Shown here: positions 50,301-62,327 of the stretch, in pieces
Position numbering within the stretch: position 1 is the stretch's first letter
Layout: every line of letters starts with the position of its first letter
NCBI GenBank assembly: GCA_030407085.1
Contig: CM059585.1
Span: forward strand, 9,727,001-9,791,000
Length of the DNA stretch: 64,000 nucleotides
Source: Trichopria drosophilae
Lineage: Eukaryota; Arthropoda; Insecta; Hymenoptera; Diapriidae
Reading direction: 5' to 3'
Made by a program: the position numbers and the translations under genes
Notes under the pieces: generated by a model
What the model was told of the DNA's origin: nothing
The model's database searches: none
The model's input: only the letters and a program-made list of their open reading frames with translations

Positions 50301-51602
50301 TCTAGAACTAATCGGCAATTATTAAATCGTTTAATATTCGCTAATACAACCGTTTTACAATATAATTGACGTCTATCTAAGATTTGGAGTGATTTAAATA
50401 ATTACATAGATCAATAAATCAGCGCCTAAGTAACGGTCACCATATTATATTTAAAAAACGACGTCAGAAAAGATGTACATAAAAATCATAAAAACAACAA
50501 CGAATATATTAAAAAACGTCTAAAAAGACTCATATATATAAACAGATTACAAAAACAACATTTAACTTTTTTAGCTCTAGTTCTTAGTCCTCTTGAGAAA
50601 AATATCATAATGGTAAAAAACAAATGAAAATTAAAAATGTTGGTAGAAAAAAAACACGTTTTTAATATTCATTTGTAATGTTAAGGACTTCTGTTAAAGC
50701 TGTTAAAAAAAGTGTCCACATTCAGTAAACACAGTACGTATCTTATTGACTGCGTTTAACAAAACCCATACAAAATAACCATTTGATAAAATTAGATAAA
50801 ATGTTACAATATTAAACAAAAATTAGTAAACGAAGCTCTAAGCATTTTTCAAATATTTTAGCAAAGTTATTTATTAAATTGCCGCTAGTAATTTCTTATT
50901 GTTCACTCCTTCTAATGGTACATATCAACATTTTTGAAATCCTAAAATAAGTTAAACATATTTTTACAAAAAAGTATGATATTTTTTGGTTTTATTTTTT
51001 AATTTATCGAATTTTATTGGTAATGGCGTTAGCATACCTCTAAAAGTTACAAATGTTGTGTCAAAAAGGAATTTGGCCACGTGTTGGGCATATTTTAAAA
51101 AGCAAACATTCAACGTGGCGGACATCACTGGATTTTCGTGAAACTAGTATTCGTTTTGTTTTATCGTCCCAAAAATTTCCTTATGGTAAATTTTCCGTCA
51201 TTTTCCACTTTTACTTTCCAAAATACGCCTATCTTAAAGAAAATTCATTTTTGACGATATTAGAGACTTTTAGAGCTTATAAAATTCGATTAAAACCAAA
51301 AACTTTCATATTTTTTTATTTAAAACATGTGTAACTTTTTTATTTCGGAATTTTTAAATTTTTCTCGTACAGTAAAAGCTAAAATATAGTGTCAAACTTT
51401 ATGATGAAATTTGGTACATTTGACGGGAAAGTGAAAAGCTTCTTTACATCCAGTACTTTCATACCTATTTGTAGATTTAAATAACACTAAATGCGAACCC
51501 AAAAAATGTTTTTTTTTTAAGATGTTTTGGCTGTAATTAAACAATTTTAATAGATGTACACAATAATTTAGAACAAAAAAGTATTCCTGTTATAAATTTT
51601 AG
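47386..51602. mobile_element. 4.2 kb foldback structure with about 1.85 kb inverted arms
   Basis: Arms 47386-49245 and 49766-51602 are imperfect inverse copies along their whole length. Checks: TTCGCATTTAGTGTTATTTA (47488) against 51480; TTACCATAAGGAAATTTTTG (47799) against 51171; AATTCCATAAATTAATATC (48877) against 50103; CACGTGCAAGTGCTTTAATC (49052) against 49917. The spacer of about 520 bp has its own palindrome at 49687-49750. No transposase or other gene. A shortened extra copy follows at 51603-51950. Confidence 0.88.
49612..49652 (-). ncRNA. Degenerate hammerhead-like motif of Penelope type
   Basis: On minus, CTGAAGAGGACTTAAATATT followed by TTAGCCGAAACGTTAAC fits the core pattern CUGANGA ... 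GAAAC found in terminal repeats of Penelope-like elements. Stem II pairs only at its base (GG/CC). This is motif-level evidence only, and activity is doubtful. Confidence 0.25.
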
Positions 51603-51950
51603 CTAGTATTCGATTTGTTGTAAAATCCCAAAAATTACCTTATGGTAAGTTTTCCGACATTTTCCACTTTTACATTCCAAAATACGCCTTAAATCTTAAA
51701 GAAAATTTATTTTTGACGATATTAGAGACTTTTAGAACTTATAAAATTCGATTAATAAAAATTAAAACCAATTGTCAACAGACATTTTGCATTGTCAAAA
51801 ATCCACTCTTTCTAATGGTCCTTAGTAAATAAAACTAATTTACAGTTTTGAAATTAATTTTGCATTATTACAATTCTGATATTAATTTACGGAATTCTTG
51901 CCTGTAGCTTAATATCCAGTTTTTTACATTCATTTTTAATAAAATTGTCT
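51603..51950 (+). repeat. Deleted third copy of the foldback arm
   Basis: TTACCTTATGGTAAGTTTTC and TTTTTGACGATATTAGAGAC repeat 51179-51270. Then TTACGGAATTCTTGCCTGTA repeats 50112-50132. Confidence 0.8.
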
Positions 51951-51953
51951 TCC

Positions 51954-52164
51954 CTGTTGAAAATTTCCGTAAAATCATATGATAAATCATATGAGATTTT
52001 TATAATTTCTTTAATATCTTAGAGGAATGCAGATGATTGTAATTCATTTTCTCATATTATTATTATTTATTATACTTACATGAGAAATCACATGAAAAGT
52101 TTTCCGGATCGTCTGATGTTTTAAAAATCTCATATGATTTATCATATTACGAACATTTTCAGTA
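51954..52164. mobile_element. 210-bp MITE with CATATGATAAATCATATG-rich ends
   Basis: CTGTTGAAAATTTCCGTAAA at the left faces TTACGAACATTTTCAGTA at the right, with ATGATAAATCATATGAGATT next to both ends. Confidence 0.78.
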
Positions 52165-52323
52165 GCGGACAGGTGGATAAAAATACGAAATTTGAGTTTA
52201 CGTTTCGGTCAAGAGTTTATGACCCTTTTTTATTTCGGAATTTTAAAATTTAAAATCGAGAGTCATAAACTCTTGACCGAAACGTAAACTCAAATTTCGT
52301 ATTTTTATCCACCTGTCCGCTAC
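52162..52323. repeat. Perfect inverted repeat, 62-bp arms, 38-bp loop
   Basis: Arms 52162-52223 and 52262-52323 are exact inverses (GTAGCGGACAGGTGGATAAA ... AAGAGTTTATGAC). A 38-bp AT-rich loop separates them. Confidence 0.95.
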
Positions 52324-52507
52324 ACCAAGAAGTTTTTTTTGTAACACACCTATTTCAAATGCAGACGGACAAAGAAGAACCTTACAATTTAATTTTTTCA
52401 AAATTTTCAGTAGGGTTGTAGAGTTGTTATACACTGTAAAAAGTGTTGATGTAAATTTACCACGAAAATCGTAGGAAAGTTACCGATACCTGGTAAAGTA
52501 TAACCTG

Positions 52508-53025
52508 CCCAATAAGCAAAAAGGAATTTTTAAATATTCAAAAAGAATTCTTCTTGAATGCTTTTATGAAACGAGGATTTTAGAAGAATTCTTTGTGAAT
52601 GCTTAAAAATATAACGAATGTCCGCTATAGTTATTAAACTATGAGTTAGATAAGAATTCTTTTTCAAACAAATATGGTACAATTTTTTTTAAATTTCAAA
52701 ATTTTTTAAATTTTAACATTTTTAAATTTAAGACCTTTCTAAAATTGTTTAGATATACAGTTTTTAAATTGTCAACATTTCAAATTTTCAAAATTTTCAT
52801 GAATCAAATTGTATCTATATTTGAACATTCGAATACATTTCAGATTACTGGGCACTTATTTACTAATAGTTTTATATGCTTTAATATACAGTAACATACG
52901 TAAATTTGTTGTAAAAGAATTCTTTTTTGTTACTTCTTATGTACTATAAGTATATGAAATTATGAACACGAGGACATTCGAGAAATCATAAAGTAATCTT
53001 TTTTACAAAATCTGTGCTTATTGGG
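52508..53025. mobile_element. N element copy 1 (CCCAATAAGC ends)
   Basis: It starts CCCAATAAGCAAAAAGGAAT and ends GTGCTTATTGGG, flanked by TG. The empty site CCTGTTCAATG is preserved (inverted) in the intact M copy near 54605. It is rich in AAAGAATTCTT words and has no frame. Confidence 0.88.
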
Positions 53026-53325
53026 TGTTCAATGTAAAATTTCTTTGAAAAGAGGTGTAAAATTTCCGAGGAGCTTGTAAATGTACAGTGATTTTCTAAG
53101 TAAAATTACACAAACAATGTAAAATTTTTTACAGTTTCTAATGGAAAATTACTATAATTATCACTGGTATTTTTGTGTCCTATGATTCTTGTTGTAAAAT
53201 TACAGTTTTATTGTAATATTACTTTATTTATGGTAAAACACCTTCAGAAATCGCTGGAGAACTACAACAAATGTGTAATTTGACCACGAAAATCGTTGTA
53301 AATAACATTACTGAAATATAATTTC

Positions 53326-53876
53326 CCAATAAGCAAAAAGACATTTTCAAATATTAAAAAAGAATATTTCTTGAATGCTTTTATACGAAGAATTCGACAA
53401 GACTTCTTTGTGAATACTTAAAAATATAACGAATGTCCGCGATAGTTATTAAATTAAAAGTTGTATAAGAATTCTTTTTTTAAAAAAAAAATTGGCAACA
53501 ATTTTTAAAATTTTCAAAATGTTCAAAATTACGAAATCTTTTTAATTTAAGACCTTTTTAAAGTGGTTTAGACTTTCAAAATTGCAAAATTTTCAAAATT
53601 TAAGCCATTTTATACATTTTTTAAATGTTCAACGTTTCAAATTTTCGAAATTTTCATGAATTAAAATGTATCTCTATTTGAACATTTGATTCTAGCTCAG
53701 ATTAGTGAGAACTTATCTACTATATAATTTTATATGCCGTAATTTATAATTAACATGGATTTGTTATAAAAGAATTCTTTTTTGTTACTTTTTATATGCT
53801 ATAAGTATAATGTTATGCGGACATCCAAGAAGTCATAAAGTAATCTTTTTTTCAAATTGTTGCTTATTGGGTAAAA
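53326..53876. mobile_element. N element copy 2
   Basis: CCCAATAAGCAAAAAGACAT at the left, TTGTTGCTTATTGGG at the right. The flanks are different parts of M, so the site has recombined or suffered a deletion. Confidence 0.82.
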
Positions 53877-54291
53877 TTTCCGAGGAGCTTGTAAATGTAC
53901 AGTGATTTTCTAAGTAAAATTACATAAACAATGTAAAATTTTTTACAGTTTCTGATGGAAAATTACCATAATTATCACTGGTATTTTTGTGTCGTATGAT
54001 TCTTGTTGTAAAGTTACAGTTTTATTGTAATATTACTTTATTTGTGGTAAAACACCTTCAGAAATCGCTGGAGAACTACAACAAATGTGTAATTTGACCA
54101 CAAAAATCGTTGTAAATAATTACATTACTGAAATGTAATTTTACTTCCCGCTTTTTTCAGTGTACACTGAAAAAAATACGTATCTATTTACCTAAAAGAA
54201 CAATAATAATAGTATAAAACATAACTTTAAATTTCAGACTTATTTTCATTGCATGATTTAAAATGGAATTGGTCTAGTACAATTTATAGTG

Positions 54292-54719
54292 CACTGAAAA
54301 AAGTGGGAAGTAAAATTACATTTCAGTAATGTAATGATTTACAACGATTTTCGTGGTCAAATTACACATTTGTTGTAGTTCTCCAGCGATTTCTGAAGGT
54401 GTTTTACCATAAATAAAGTAATATTACAATAAAACTGTAATTTTACAACAAGAATCATAGGACACAAAAATACCAGTGATAATTATGGTAATTTTCCATC
54501 AGAAACTGTAAAAAATTTTACATTGTTTGTGTAATTTTCCTTAGAAAATCACTGTACATTTACAAGCTCCACGGAAATTTTACACCGTTTTTCAAAGAAA
54601 TTTTACATTGAACAGGTTATACTTTACCAGGTATCGCTAACTTTCCTGCGATTATCAGTGGTATTTTTGTGTCCTACGATTTTCGTGGTAAATTTACATC
54701 AACACTTTTTACAGTGTAC
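54292..54719. mobile_element. Intact M element (428 bp), inverted
   Basis: CACTGAAAAAAGTGGGAAGT at the left and AACACTTTTTACAGTG at the right. It is collinear with the two broken copies to the left and shows where N was absent. Confidence 0.85.
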
Positions 54720-55201
54720 TTATAATATATAAGAAGCAATACAAAAGAATTCTTTTAAAACTAATATATGTATGTTAATTGTAAATTACAGCGTATAAAA
54801 GTACTAGTAAGTAAGTTCCCAATAATATGAAATGCATTCAAATGCTCAAGTATAGATACATTTTGATTTATGAAAATTTTGAAAATTTGGAATGTTAAAA
54901 ATTTTAAAAATGCATAAAACAGCTTAAATTAGAACATTTTGTAATTTTGAATGTCTAAACAATTTTAGAAAGGTCTTAAGTTTTAAAAATGTAAAAATTT
55001 AGAAAATGTTGAAAATTCCAACAATTTTTATCAATTTTGTTTAAAAAAAGAATTCTTATTTAACTCTTGATTTAATAACTATAGCGGACATTCGTTATAT
55101 TTTTAAGCATTCACAAAGAATTCTTGTAGTACTCTTCTTTCATAAAAGTATTCAAGAAGTATTCTTTTGGAACATTTCAAAATTTCTTTTTGCTTATTGG
55201 G
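54720..55201. mobile_element. N element copy 3, inverted, left end truncated
   Basis: It ends TTTCTTTTTGCTTATTGGG at 55201. Its internal order is the inverse of copy 1, but the last 100 bp or so of the other end are missing at the junction with M. Confidence 0.75.
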
Positions 55202-55326
55202 TACTTTATTTATGGTAAAACACCTTCAGAAATCGCTGGAGAACTACAACAAATGTGTAATTTGACCACGAAAATCGTTGTAAATATTACTGAAATATAA
55301 TTTTACTTCTCACTTTTTTCAGTGTA
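55202..55326. mobile_element. Partial M element
   Basis: ACTTTATTTATGGTAAAACA to CTTTTTTCAGTGTA, collinear with 53221-53325 and 54040-54175. Confidence 0.78.
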
Positions 55327-55345
55327 CTATACTTTCTATTTTTAA

Positions 55346-56035
55346 GGGGAGGCACCACCTTTAAATCAGCTGTATGACATACAGCTTTAAAAAATTTGAA
55401 AAAATTATCTCTTTAGTAATTTTTGACGTGGAATTCAGTGGTGCTAGAATAAAAAGTGTAAAAAATTTTCTTTTTCGAAAAAATCGGAATTTTTTAAAAT
55501 CCATACGAGAGGCTGTAGAAAATGTGTTTCCATATTCACCCTAATTTTCTTGAATTTTTACATTAATTAAAAAAAATGTAGAAGCATTTTTTCGAAAAAA
55601 CAACTTTTTTTCGTGCTAAAATTTAGAGGTAAAAAAAATTATTTCTAGAGTAATTTTTAACGTGGAATTTAGTGGTGTTAGAATAAAAAATGTAAAACTT
55701 CTTTTTACGCTTAAAAAAATTGTGTTGTTCTCTACAAAAAATGTTTGTTCGAAAAAATCGGAATTTTTTAAAATCCATACGAGAGGTTGTAGAAAACATG
55801 TTTTTATGTTAACCCAAATTTTTTTTGAATTTTTAAATTAAGTTAGAAAAATGTAGTTGCATTATTTCAAAACAACAAATTTTTGTTTAAACTACAATTT
55901 ATGGGTAAAAAAAATTTCTTACGCTTTTTATTCTAGCACCACTGAATTCCTCGTCAAAAATGACAAAAGAAACAATAGTTTCAAATTTTTTAAAGGTGTA
56001 TTTAATAGAGTTGATTTTGAAGGTGGTGCCTCCCT
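55346..56035. mobile_element. 690-bp MITE with TTAA target duplication
   Basis: TTAA precedes GGGGAGGCACCACCTTTAAA at the left, and GAAGGTGGTGCCTCCC(T) precedes TTAA at the right. Two internal copies of AAAATCCATACGAGAGG lie at about 55497 and 55780. A TTAA duplication is typical of piggyBac-like elements. No transposase. Confidence 0.82.
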
Positions 56036-56159
56036 TTAAGCTAACATCTTTTAATTGACACGCTAAAATATAGTGTCAAAAAATTGAGATTTGCTCCAAA
56101 ACCAATTCGGAGTATTTTGGGCACACCTCTTCTCCTACTAAAAGTATTGAGAAAGTTTC

Positions 56160-56860
56160 TTATAAATGGACCACCAAAGTTGTCAACGTCTAATGTCATC
56201 TGCAACGGTAATTGGTTGGAGCATCTGTCACCTGTTTGACAGGGTAGACGTGTCGTAGTGATTTTTCGAATTTCCTTTTGACACGCGGCAATCGGCGATG
56301 ATGTGGACGGGGCTTTAGGGAAGTTCTTGGCCTCGACACCTTGGCTACTGTAACGGCCTCCTCATTTCACTTTGCGTTACCGGTAAGAAAGGTCGTCGCC
56401 TTGTTCGTTAAGGCCTAGAGTATTTCGCTCGCTCAAGATAAATAAGATTTTAGTTAATCTAGATCCGGAGTTAATCGAAGTGCTTAATCGACGGGATTCT
56501 TAAAATGTTTCAGGCTGATCAATATTAAACTGGCGACGTAACAAGGCGTTTCATTAGTTGGCCGGATTTCTCAATTACGGTAGAGTAAGTGTATCATCCA
56601 ATACCTACATTTTTTTTCTCTACGTCTCTCTCGCTCTACCTCGAGGTCGGGTATATCCGTCTTTCTCGTTGTCATCGAGTTCGCTTAAAAGGTTTTGAAA
56701 AATTTTTCCTTTTTTTTTTGTTTCGCGGAATTTTTGTCGCATAGGCGGGGGTAACCATGACGGGAGAGAGGTTAGCGATCCCGTGACGTGTCAAGCGAAA
56801 TACTCCATTCCATATGGTGGTCACTACCTCCGCCACTGGTCATTGACATGCTGGCATTTA
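56160..56860. other. GC-richer, CpG-containing island of unknown role
   Basis: Composition changes sharply from the AT-rich repeats on both sides, with many CpG words (GACACGCGGCAATCGGCGAT, CTCTCTCGCTCTACCTCGAG, GTTTCGCGGAATTTTTGTCG). No frame has recognisable motifs. ACCATGACGGGAGAGAGG at about 56756 opens only a 9-codon frame. A promoter, 5' UTR exon, lncRNA or regulatory element are possibilities I cannot separate. Confidence 0.4.
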
Positions 56861-56914
56861 ACTACCAGTCCTTGGTCCTTCTCAAACATTTCTTTTTTAA
56901 CACCTTCACAATCT

Positions 56915-58640
56915 ATAGGAGGATACTCTCAAAATTTTAGTTTTCCTTCGGAGGATATTTTCCATCGGTCTCCGGAGACCATGGATTCAATGTCGTTAGG
57001 AATGTCAGAACCGACAGGTTACTTAAAGTGCTCCTTTTTTAAAATTTTGTGACTAGTGCGATACCAAGGCTGATAAACAAGATAACAGCAGTGGTTCAAG
57101 TGTTACTGTACGTAATTACTACAAATACCTCATTTCTAATGGATTAACCAATTTTAAGTGGTTAAGAGTCATTTTTACATTTACTGCTCCGTTTTGTGTT
57201 TTTGTTAAGAACAATCGTTTGTGCGTTTGTTAATTTATTTCACTAATAGATAATTAAAATATCAATGCCATAAATTTATCACCAAGAAAATATAATTATT
57301 AATTGAACCTCAGATTTTCGTAATATCGAAATCATAAGTTCAAATATATTTTTTAAAGAACGGTATTGTTAGTCGAAACTTTAGTATCACTCGATAGCAT
57401 ATTGCAAAGTTTCATTCTCAAAAATGGTGAGAAATACATTTTATTTGTAGACTGTGGATAATTTCCATGTAATTTTACAGTGAAATTAAAATACCAATGA
57501 AAATCGTGGTAAATTTATGATAAGGTCAAATTCCTACGTTATTGACGTGATTTTACATGTGTAACGATTATTTTAAGCCGTCAATGAAAATGATCCCCAA
57601 GGGAAAACTCAAAATAACTCAATTTAAACAATTTTTTTTAAGATTTTAGTAAATATTTCCATAAAAATAGCATCAAATTAAAATACCAATGAAAATCATG
57701 GTAAATTTACATTGCGGTAAAATTCCTACATTATTGACGTGATTTTACATGCGTAACGATTATTTTAAGCCGTCGATGAAAATGATCGCCAAGATGAAAC
57801 TCAAAATAACTCAATTTAAAACCTTTTTTTAAAGGTTTTTGTAAATATTTCCATTAAAATAACATCAAATTAAAATAGCAATGAAAATCATGGTAAATTT
57901 ACATATTCCTACGTTACTGACGTGATTTTACATGTGTGACGATTATTTTAAGCCGTCGATGAAAATGATCGCCAAGGGGAAACTCAAAATAACACAATTT
58001 AAACAATTTTTTAAAGGTTTTTGGAAATATTTCCGTCAAAATAGCATCTAGACCTAATTTACATCGCAGGTTTCTTCTGGGATCTTTTAGGGATTTCCTG
58101 ACGAGTATTTTAAGCCGTCAATGAAAATGATCGCCAGGAGGAAACTCAAAATAACTCAATTTTTTGTATTCTTTTTTAAGATTTTAATACAGGCTGATAA
58201 ACAAGATAACAGCAGTGGTTCAAGTGTTACTGTACGTAATTACTACAAATACCTCATTTCTAATGGATTAACCAATTTTAAGTGGTTAAGAGTCATTTTT
58301 ACATTTACTGCTCCGTTTTGTGTTTTTTTTAAGAACAATCGTTTGTGCGTTTGTTAATTTATTTCACTAATTTAACACTTAACAATCAAGATAACTACAA
58401 TATCGCTACCATAAATTTATCATCAAGAAAATATAATTATTAATTAAACCTCAGATTTTCGGTTTTACATTTTTTAAAGAACGGTATTGTTAATCGAAAC
58501 TTTAGTATCACTCGATAGCGTATTCCAAAGTCTCATTCTCAAAAATGGTAAGAAATACATCTTGTGAAATTAAAATACCAATGAAAATCGTGGTAAATTT
58601 ATGATAAGGTCAAATTCCTACGTTACTGATGTGATTTTAC
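56915..58640 (+). repeat. First copy of a 2.6 kb tandem segmental duplication
   Basis: It matches 59533-61258 at an offset of 2618 bp with only scattered substitutions. Both contain GGTCTCCGGAGACCATGGAT, the ACTGTACGTAATTACTACAA module and the 58121/60739 frame, which is identical in sequence. Confidence 0.92.
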
Positions 58641-61600
58641 ATGTGTAACGATCATTTTAAGTCGTCAATGAAAATGATCGCCAAGGGGAAACTCAAAATA
58701 ACTCAATTTAAACAATTTTATAAAGGTTTTTGGAAATATATCCATAAAAACAGCATCTAGACCTAATTTGCATCGCAGATTTCTTCTGGGGTCTTTTTGG
58801 GATTTCCTAACAATTATTTTAAGCCGTCAATGAAAATGATCGACAAGGGGAAACTCAAAATAACTCAATTTAAAAACTTTTTTTAAAGGTTTTTGTAAAT
58901 ATTTCCATAAAAATAGCATCAAATTTAAATACCAATGAAAATCGTGGTAAATTTACATTGCGGTAAAATTCCTACATTATTGACGTGATTTTACATGTGT
59001 AACGATTATTTTATGCCGTCAATGAAAATGATCGCCAAGAGGAAACTCAAAATAACTAAATTTTTTATATTCTTTTTTAAGATTTTAGTAAATATTTCTA
59101 TAAAAATAGCATTTAGACCTAATTTACATCGCAGATTTCTTCTGGAGTCTTTTAGGGATTTCCTGACGAGTATTTTAAACCGTCAATGAAAATGATCGCC
59201 AGGAAGAAACTCAAAATAACTAAATTTTTGGTATTCTTTTTTAAGATTTTAGTAAATATTTCCATAAAAATAGCATCTAGACCTAATTTACATCGCAGAT
59301 TTCTTCTGGGGTCTTTTTGGGATTGCCTAACGATTATTTTAGGACGTCAATGAAAATGATCGCCAAGAGGAAACTCAAAATAACTCAATTTAAAAACTTT
59401 TTTTTAAGGTTTTGTGAAAATATTTCCATAAAATTAGCATCTAGACATAATTTGCATCGCAGATTTCTTCTGGGGTCTTTTTAAGTTTTCCTAACGATTT
59501 TTTTTTAACACCTTCAGAATCTTCCAGAATTTATAGGAGGATACTCTCAAAATTTTAGTTTTCCTTAGGAAGATATTTTCCATCGGTCTCCGGAGACCAT
59601 GGATTCAATGTCGTTAGGAATGTCAGAACCGACAGGTTACTTAAAGTGCTCCTTTTTTAAAATTTTGTGACTAGTGCGATACCAAGGCTGATAAACAAGA
59701 TAACAGCAGTGGTTCAAGTGTTACTGTACGTAATTACTACAAATACCTCATTTCTAATGGATTAACCAATTTTAAGTGGTTAAGAGTCATTTTTACATTT
59801 ACTGCTCCGTTTTGTGTTTTCGTTAAGAACAATCGTTTGTGCGTTTGTTAATTTATTTCACTAATAGATAATTAAAATATCAATGCCATAAATTTATCAC
59901 CAAGAAAATATAATTATTAATTGAACCTCAGATTTTCGTAATATCGAAATCATAAGTTCAAATATATTTTTTAAAGAACGGTATTGTTAGTCGAAACTTT
60001 AGTATCACTCGATAGCATATTGCAAAGTCTCATTCTCAAAAATGGTGAGAAATACATTTTATTTGTAGACTGTGGATAATTTCCATGTAATTTTACAGTG
60101 AAATTAAAATACCAATGAAAATCGTGGTAAATTTATGATAAGGTCAAATTCCTACGTTATTGACGTGATTTTACATGTGTAACGATTATTTTAAGCCGTC
60201 AATGAAAATGATCCCCAAGGGAAAACTCAAAATAACTCAATTTAAACAATTTTTTTTAAGATTTTAGTAAATATTTCCATAAAAATAGCATCAAATTAAA
60301 ATACCAATAAAAATCATGGTAAATTTACATTGCGGTAAAATTCCTACATTATTGACGTGATTTTACATGCGTAACGATTATTTTAAGCCGTCGATGAAAA
60401 TGATCGCCAAGATGAAACTCAAAATAACTCAATTTAAAACCTTTTTTTAAAGGTTTTTGTAAATATTTCCATTAAAATAACATCAAATTAAAATAGCAAT
60501 GAAAATCATGGTAAATTTACATATTCCTACGTTACTGACGTGATTTTACATGTGTAACGATTATTTTAAGCCGTCGATGAAAATGATCGCCAAGGGGAAA
60601 CTCAAAATAACACAATTTAAACAATTTTTTAAAGGTTTTTGGAAATATTTCCGTCAAAATAGCATCTAGACCTAATTTACATCGCAGGTTTCTTCTGGGA
60701 TCTTTTAGGGATTTCCTGACGAGTATTTTAAGCCGTCAATGAAAATGATCGCCAGGAGGAAACTCAAAATAACTCAATTTTTTGTATTCTTTTTTAAGAT
60801 TTTAATACAGGCTGATAAACAAGATAACAGCAGTGGTTCAAGTGTTACTGTACGTAATTACTACAAATACCTCATTTCTAATGGATTAACCAATTTTAAG
60901 TGGTTAAGAGTCATTTTTACATTTACTGCTCCGTTTTGTGTTTTTTTTAAGAACAATCGTTTGTGCGTTTGTTAATTTATTTCACTAATTTAACACTTAA
61001 CAATCAAGATAACTACAATATCACTACCATAAATTTATCATCAAGAAAATATAATTATTAATTAAACCTCAGATTTTCGGTTTTACATTTTTTAAAGAAC
61101 GGTATTGTTAATCGAAACTTTAGTATCACTCGATAGCGTATTCCAAAGTCTCATTCTCAAAAATGGTAAGAAATACATCTTGTGAAATTAAAATACCAAT
61201 GAAAATCGTGGTAAATTTATGATAAGGTCAAATTCCTACGTTACTGATGTGATTTTACATGTGTAACGATTATTTTAAGCCGTCAATGAAAATGATCGGC
61301 AAGGAGAAACTCAAAATAACTCAATTTAACAAATTTGTAAAGGTTTTTGTAAATATTTCCGTCAAAATAGCATCTAGACTTAATTTGCATCGCAGATTTC
61401 TTCTGGGGTCTTTTTGGGATTTCCTAACGATTCTTTTAAGCTGTCAATGAAAATGATCGACAAGGGGAAACTCAAAATAACTCAATTTAAAACCTTTTTT
61501 TAAAGGTTTTTGTAAATATTTCCATAAAAATAACGTCAAATTAAAATACCAATGAAAATCGTGGTAAATTTACATTGCGGTCAAATTCCTACATTATTGA

Positions 61601-62320
61601 CGTGATTTTACATGTGTAACGATCATTTTAAGTCGTCAATGAAAATGATCGCCAAGGGGAAACTCAAAATAACTCAATTTAAACAATTTTATAAAGGTTT
61701 TTGGAAATATTTCCGTCAAAATAGCATCTAGACCTAATTTGCATCGCAGATTTCTTCTGGGGTCTTTTTGGGATTTCCTAACAATTATTTTAAGCCGTCA
61801 ATGAAAATGATCGACAAGGGGAAACTCAAAATAACTCAATTTAAAAACTTTTTTTAAAGGTTTTTGTAAATATTTCCATTAAAATAACATCAAATTAAAA
61901 TAGCAATGAAAATCATGGTAAATTTACATATTCCTACGTTACTGACGTGATTTTACATGTGTAACGATTATTTTAAGCCGTCGATGAAAATGATCGCCAA
62001 GGGGAAACTCAAAATAACACAATTTAAACAATTTTTTAAAGGTTTTTGGAAATATTTCCGTCAAAATAGCATCTAGACCTAATTTACATCGCAGGTTTCT
62101 TCTGGGATCTTTTAGGGATTTCCTGACGAGTATTTTAAGCCGTCAATGAAAATGATCGCCAGGAGGAAACTCAAAATAACTCAATTTTTTGTATTCTTTT
62201 TTAAGATTTTAATACAGGCTGATAAACAAGATAACAGCAGTGGTTCAAGTGTTACTGTACGTAATTACTACAAATACCTCATTTCTAATGGATAAACCAA
62301 TTTTAAGTGGTTATGAGTAA
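57560..62320 (+). repeat. Tandem array, about 19 units of 165-190 bp
   Basis: TTTTAAGCCGTCAATGAAAA then TGATCGCCAAGGGGAAACTC recurs about every 165-190 bp from 57570 to 62150. Two half-unit types alternate irregularly: CATCTAGACCTAATTTACAT with TTTCTTCTGGGGTC, and AAAATACCAATGAAAATC with GACGTGATTTTACATGTG. A non-satellite module (GCTGATAAACAAGATAACAG ...) is embedded at about 57070, 58192, 59687, 60810 and 62217. Confidence 0.9.
59533..61258 (+). repeat. Second copy of the 2.6 kb duplication
   Basis: Counterpart of 56915-58640. Beyond 61258 the two copies diverge through rearranged satellite units. Its first frame has a stop (CCTTAGGAA) where copy 1 reads CCTTCGGAG. Confidence 0.92.
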
Positions 62321-62327
62321 TTTTTTT

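Larger units (their letters stand above)
52431..54175. mobile_element. M elements (CACTG..AAAAGTG ends) broken by nested N elements
   Basis: M begins ACACTGTAAAAAGTGTTGAT at 52431. It is interrupted by N1 (52508-53025) and resumes with TGTTCAATGTAAAATTTCTT. N2 (53326-53876) then separates it from a partial M copy running to CTTTTTTCAGTGTA at 54173. An uninterrupted inverted M copy is at 54292-54719. Confidence 0.82.

Noticed and set aside
56783..57052. 89-aa frame spanning the GC island and the duplication
   Set aside because: No domain or bias. The duplicate at about 59533 carries a stop in the same frame, and neither start nor splice context is convincing.
58121..58357. 78-aa frame present identically at 60739-60975
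   Set aside because: Identity follows from the recent duplication. Its first part is satellite sequence. It is kept only as a finding about the amplified module.
57560..62320. Regularly spaced repeats resembling a CRISPR array
   Set aside because: Units are 165-190 bp, the repeats are long and diverged, there are no unique short spacers, and the context is a eukaryotic satellite.
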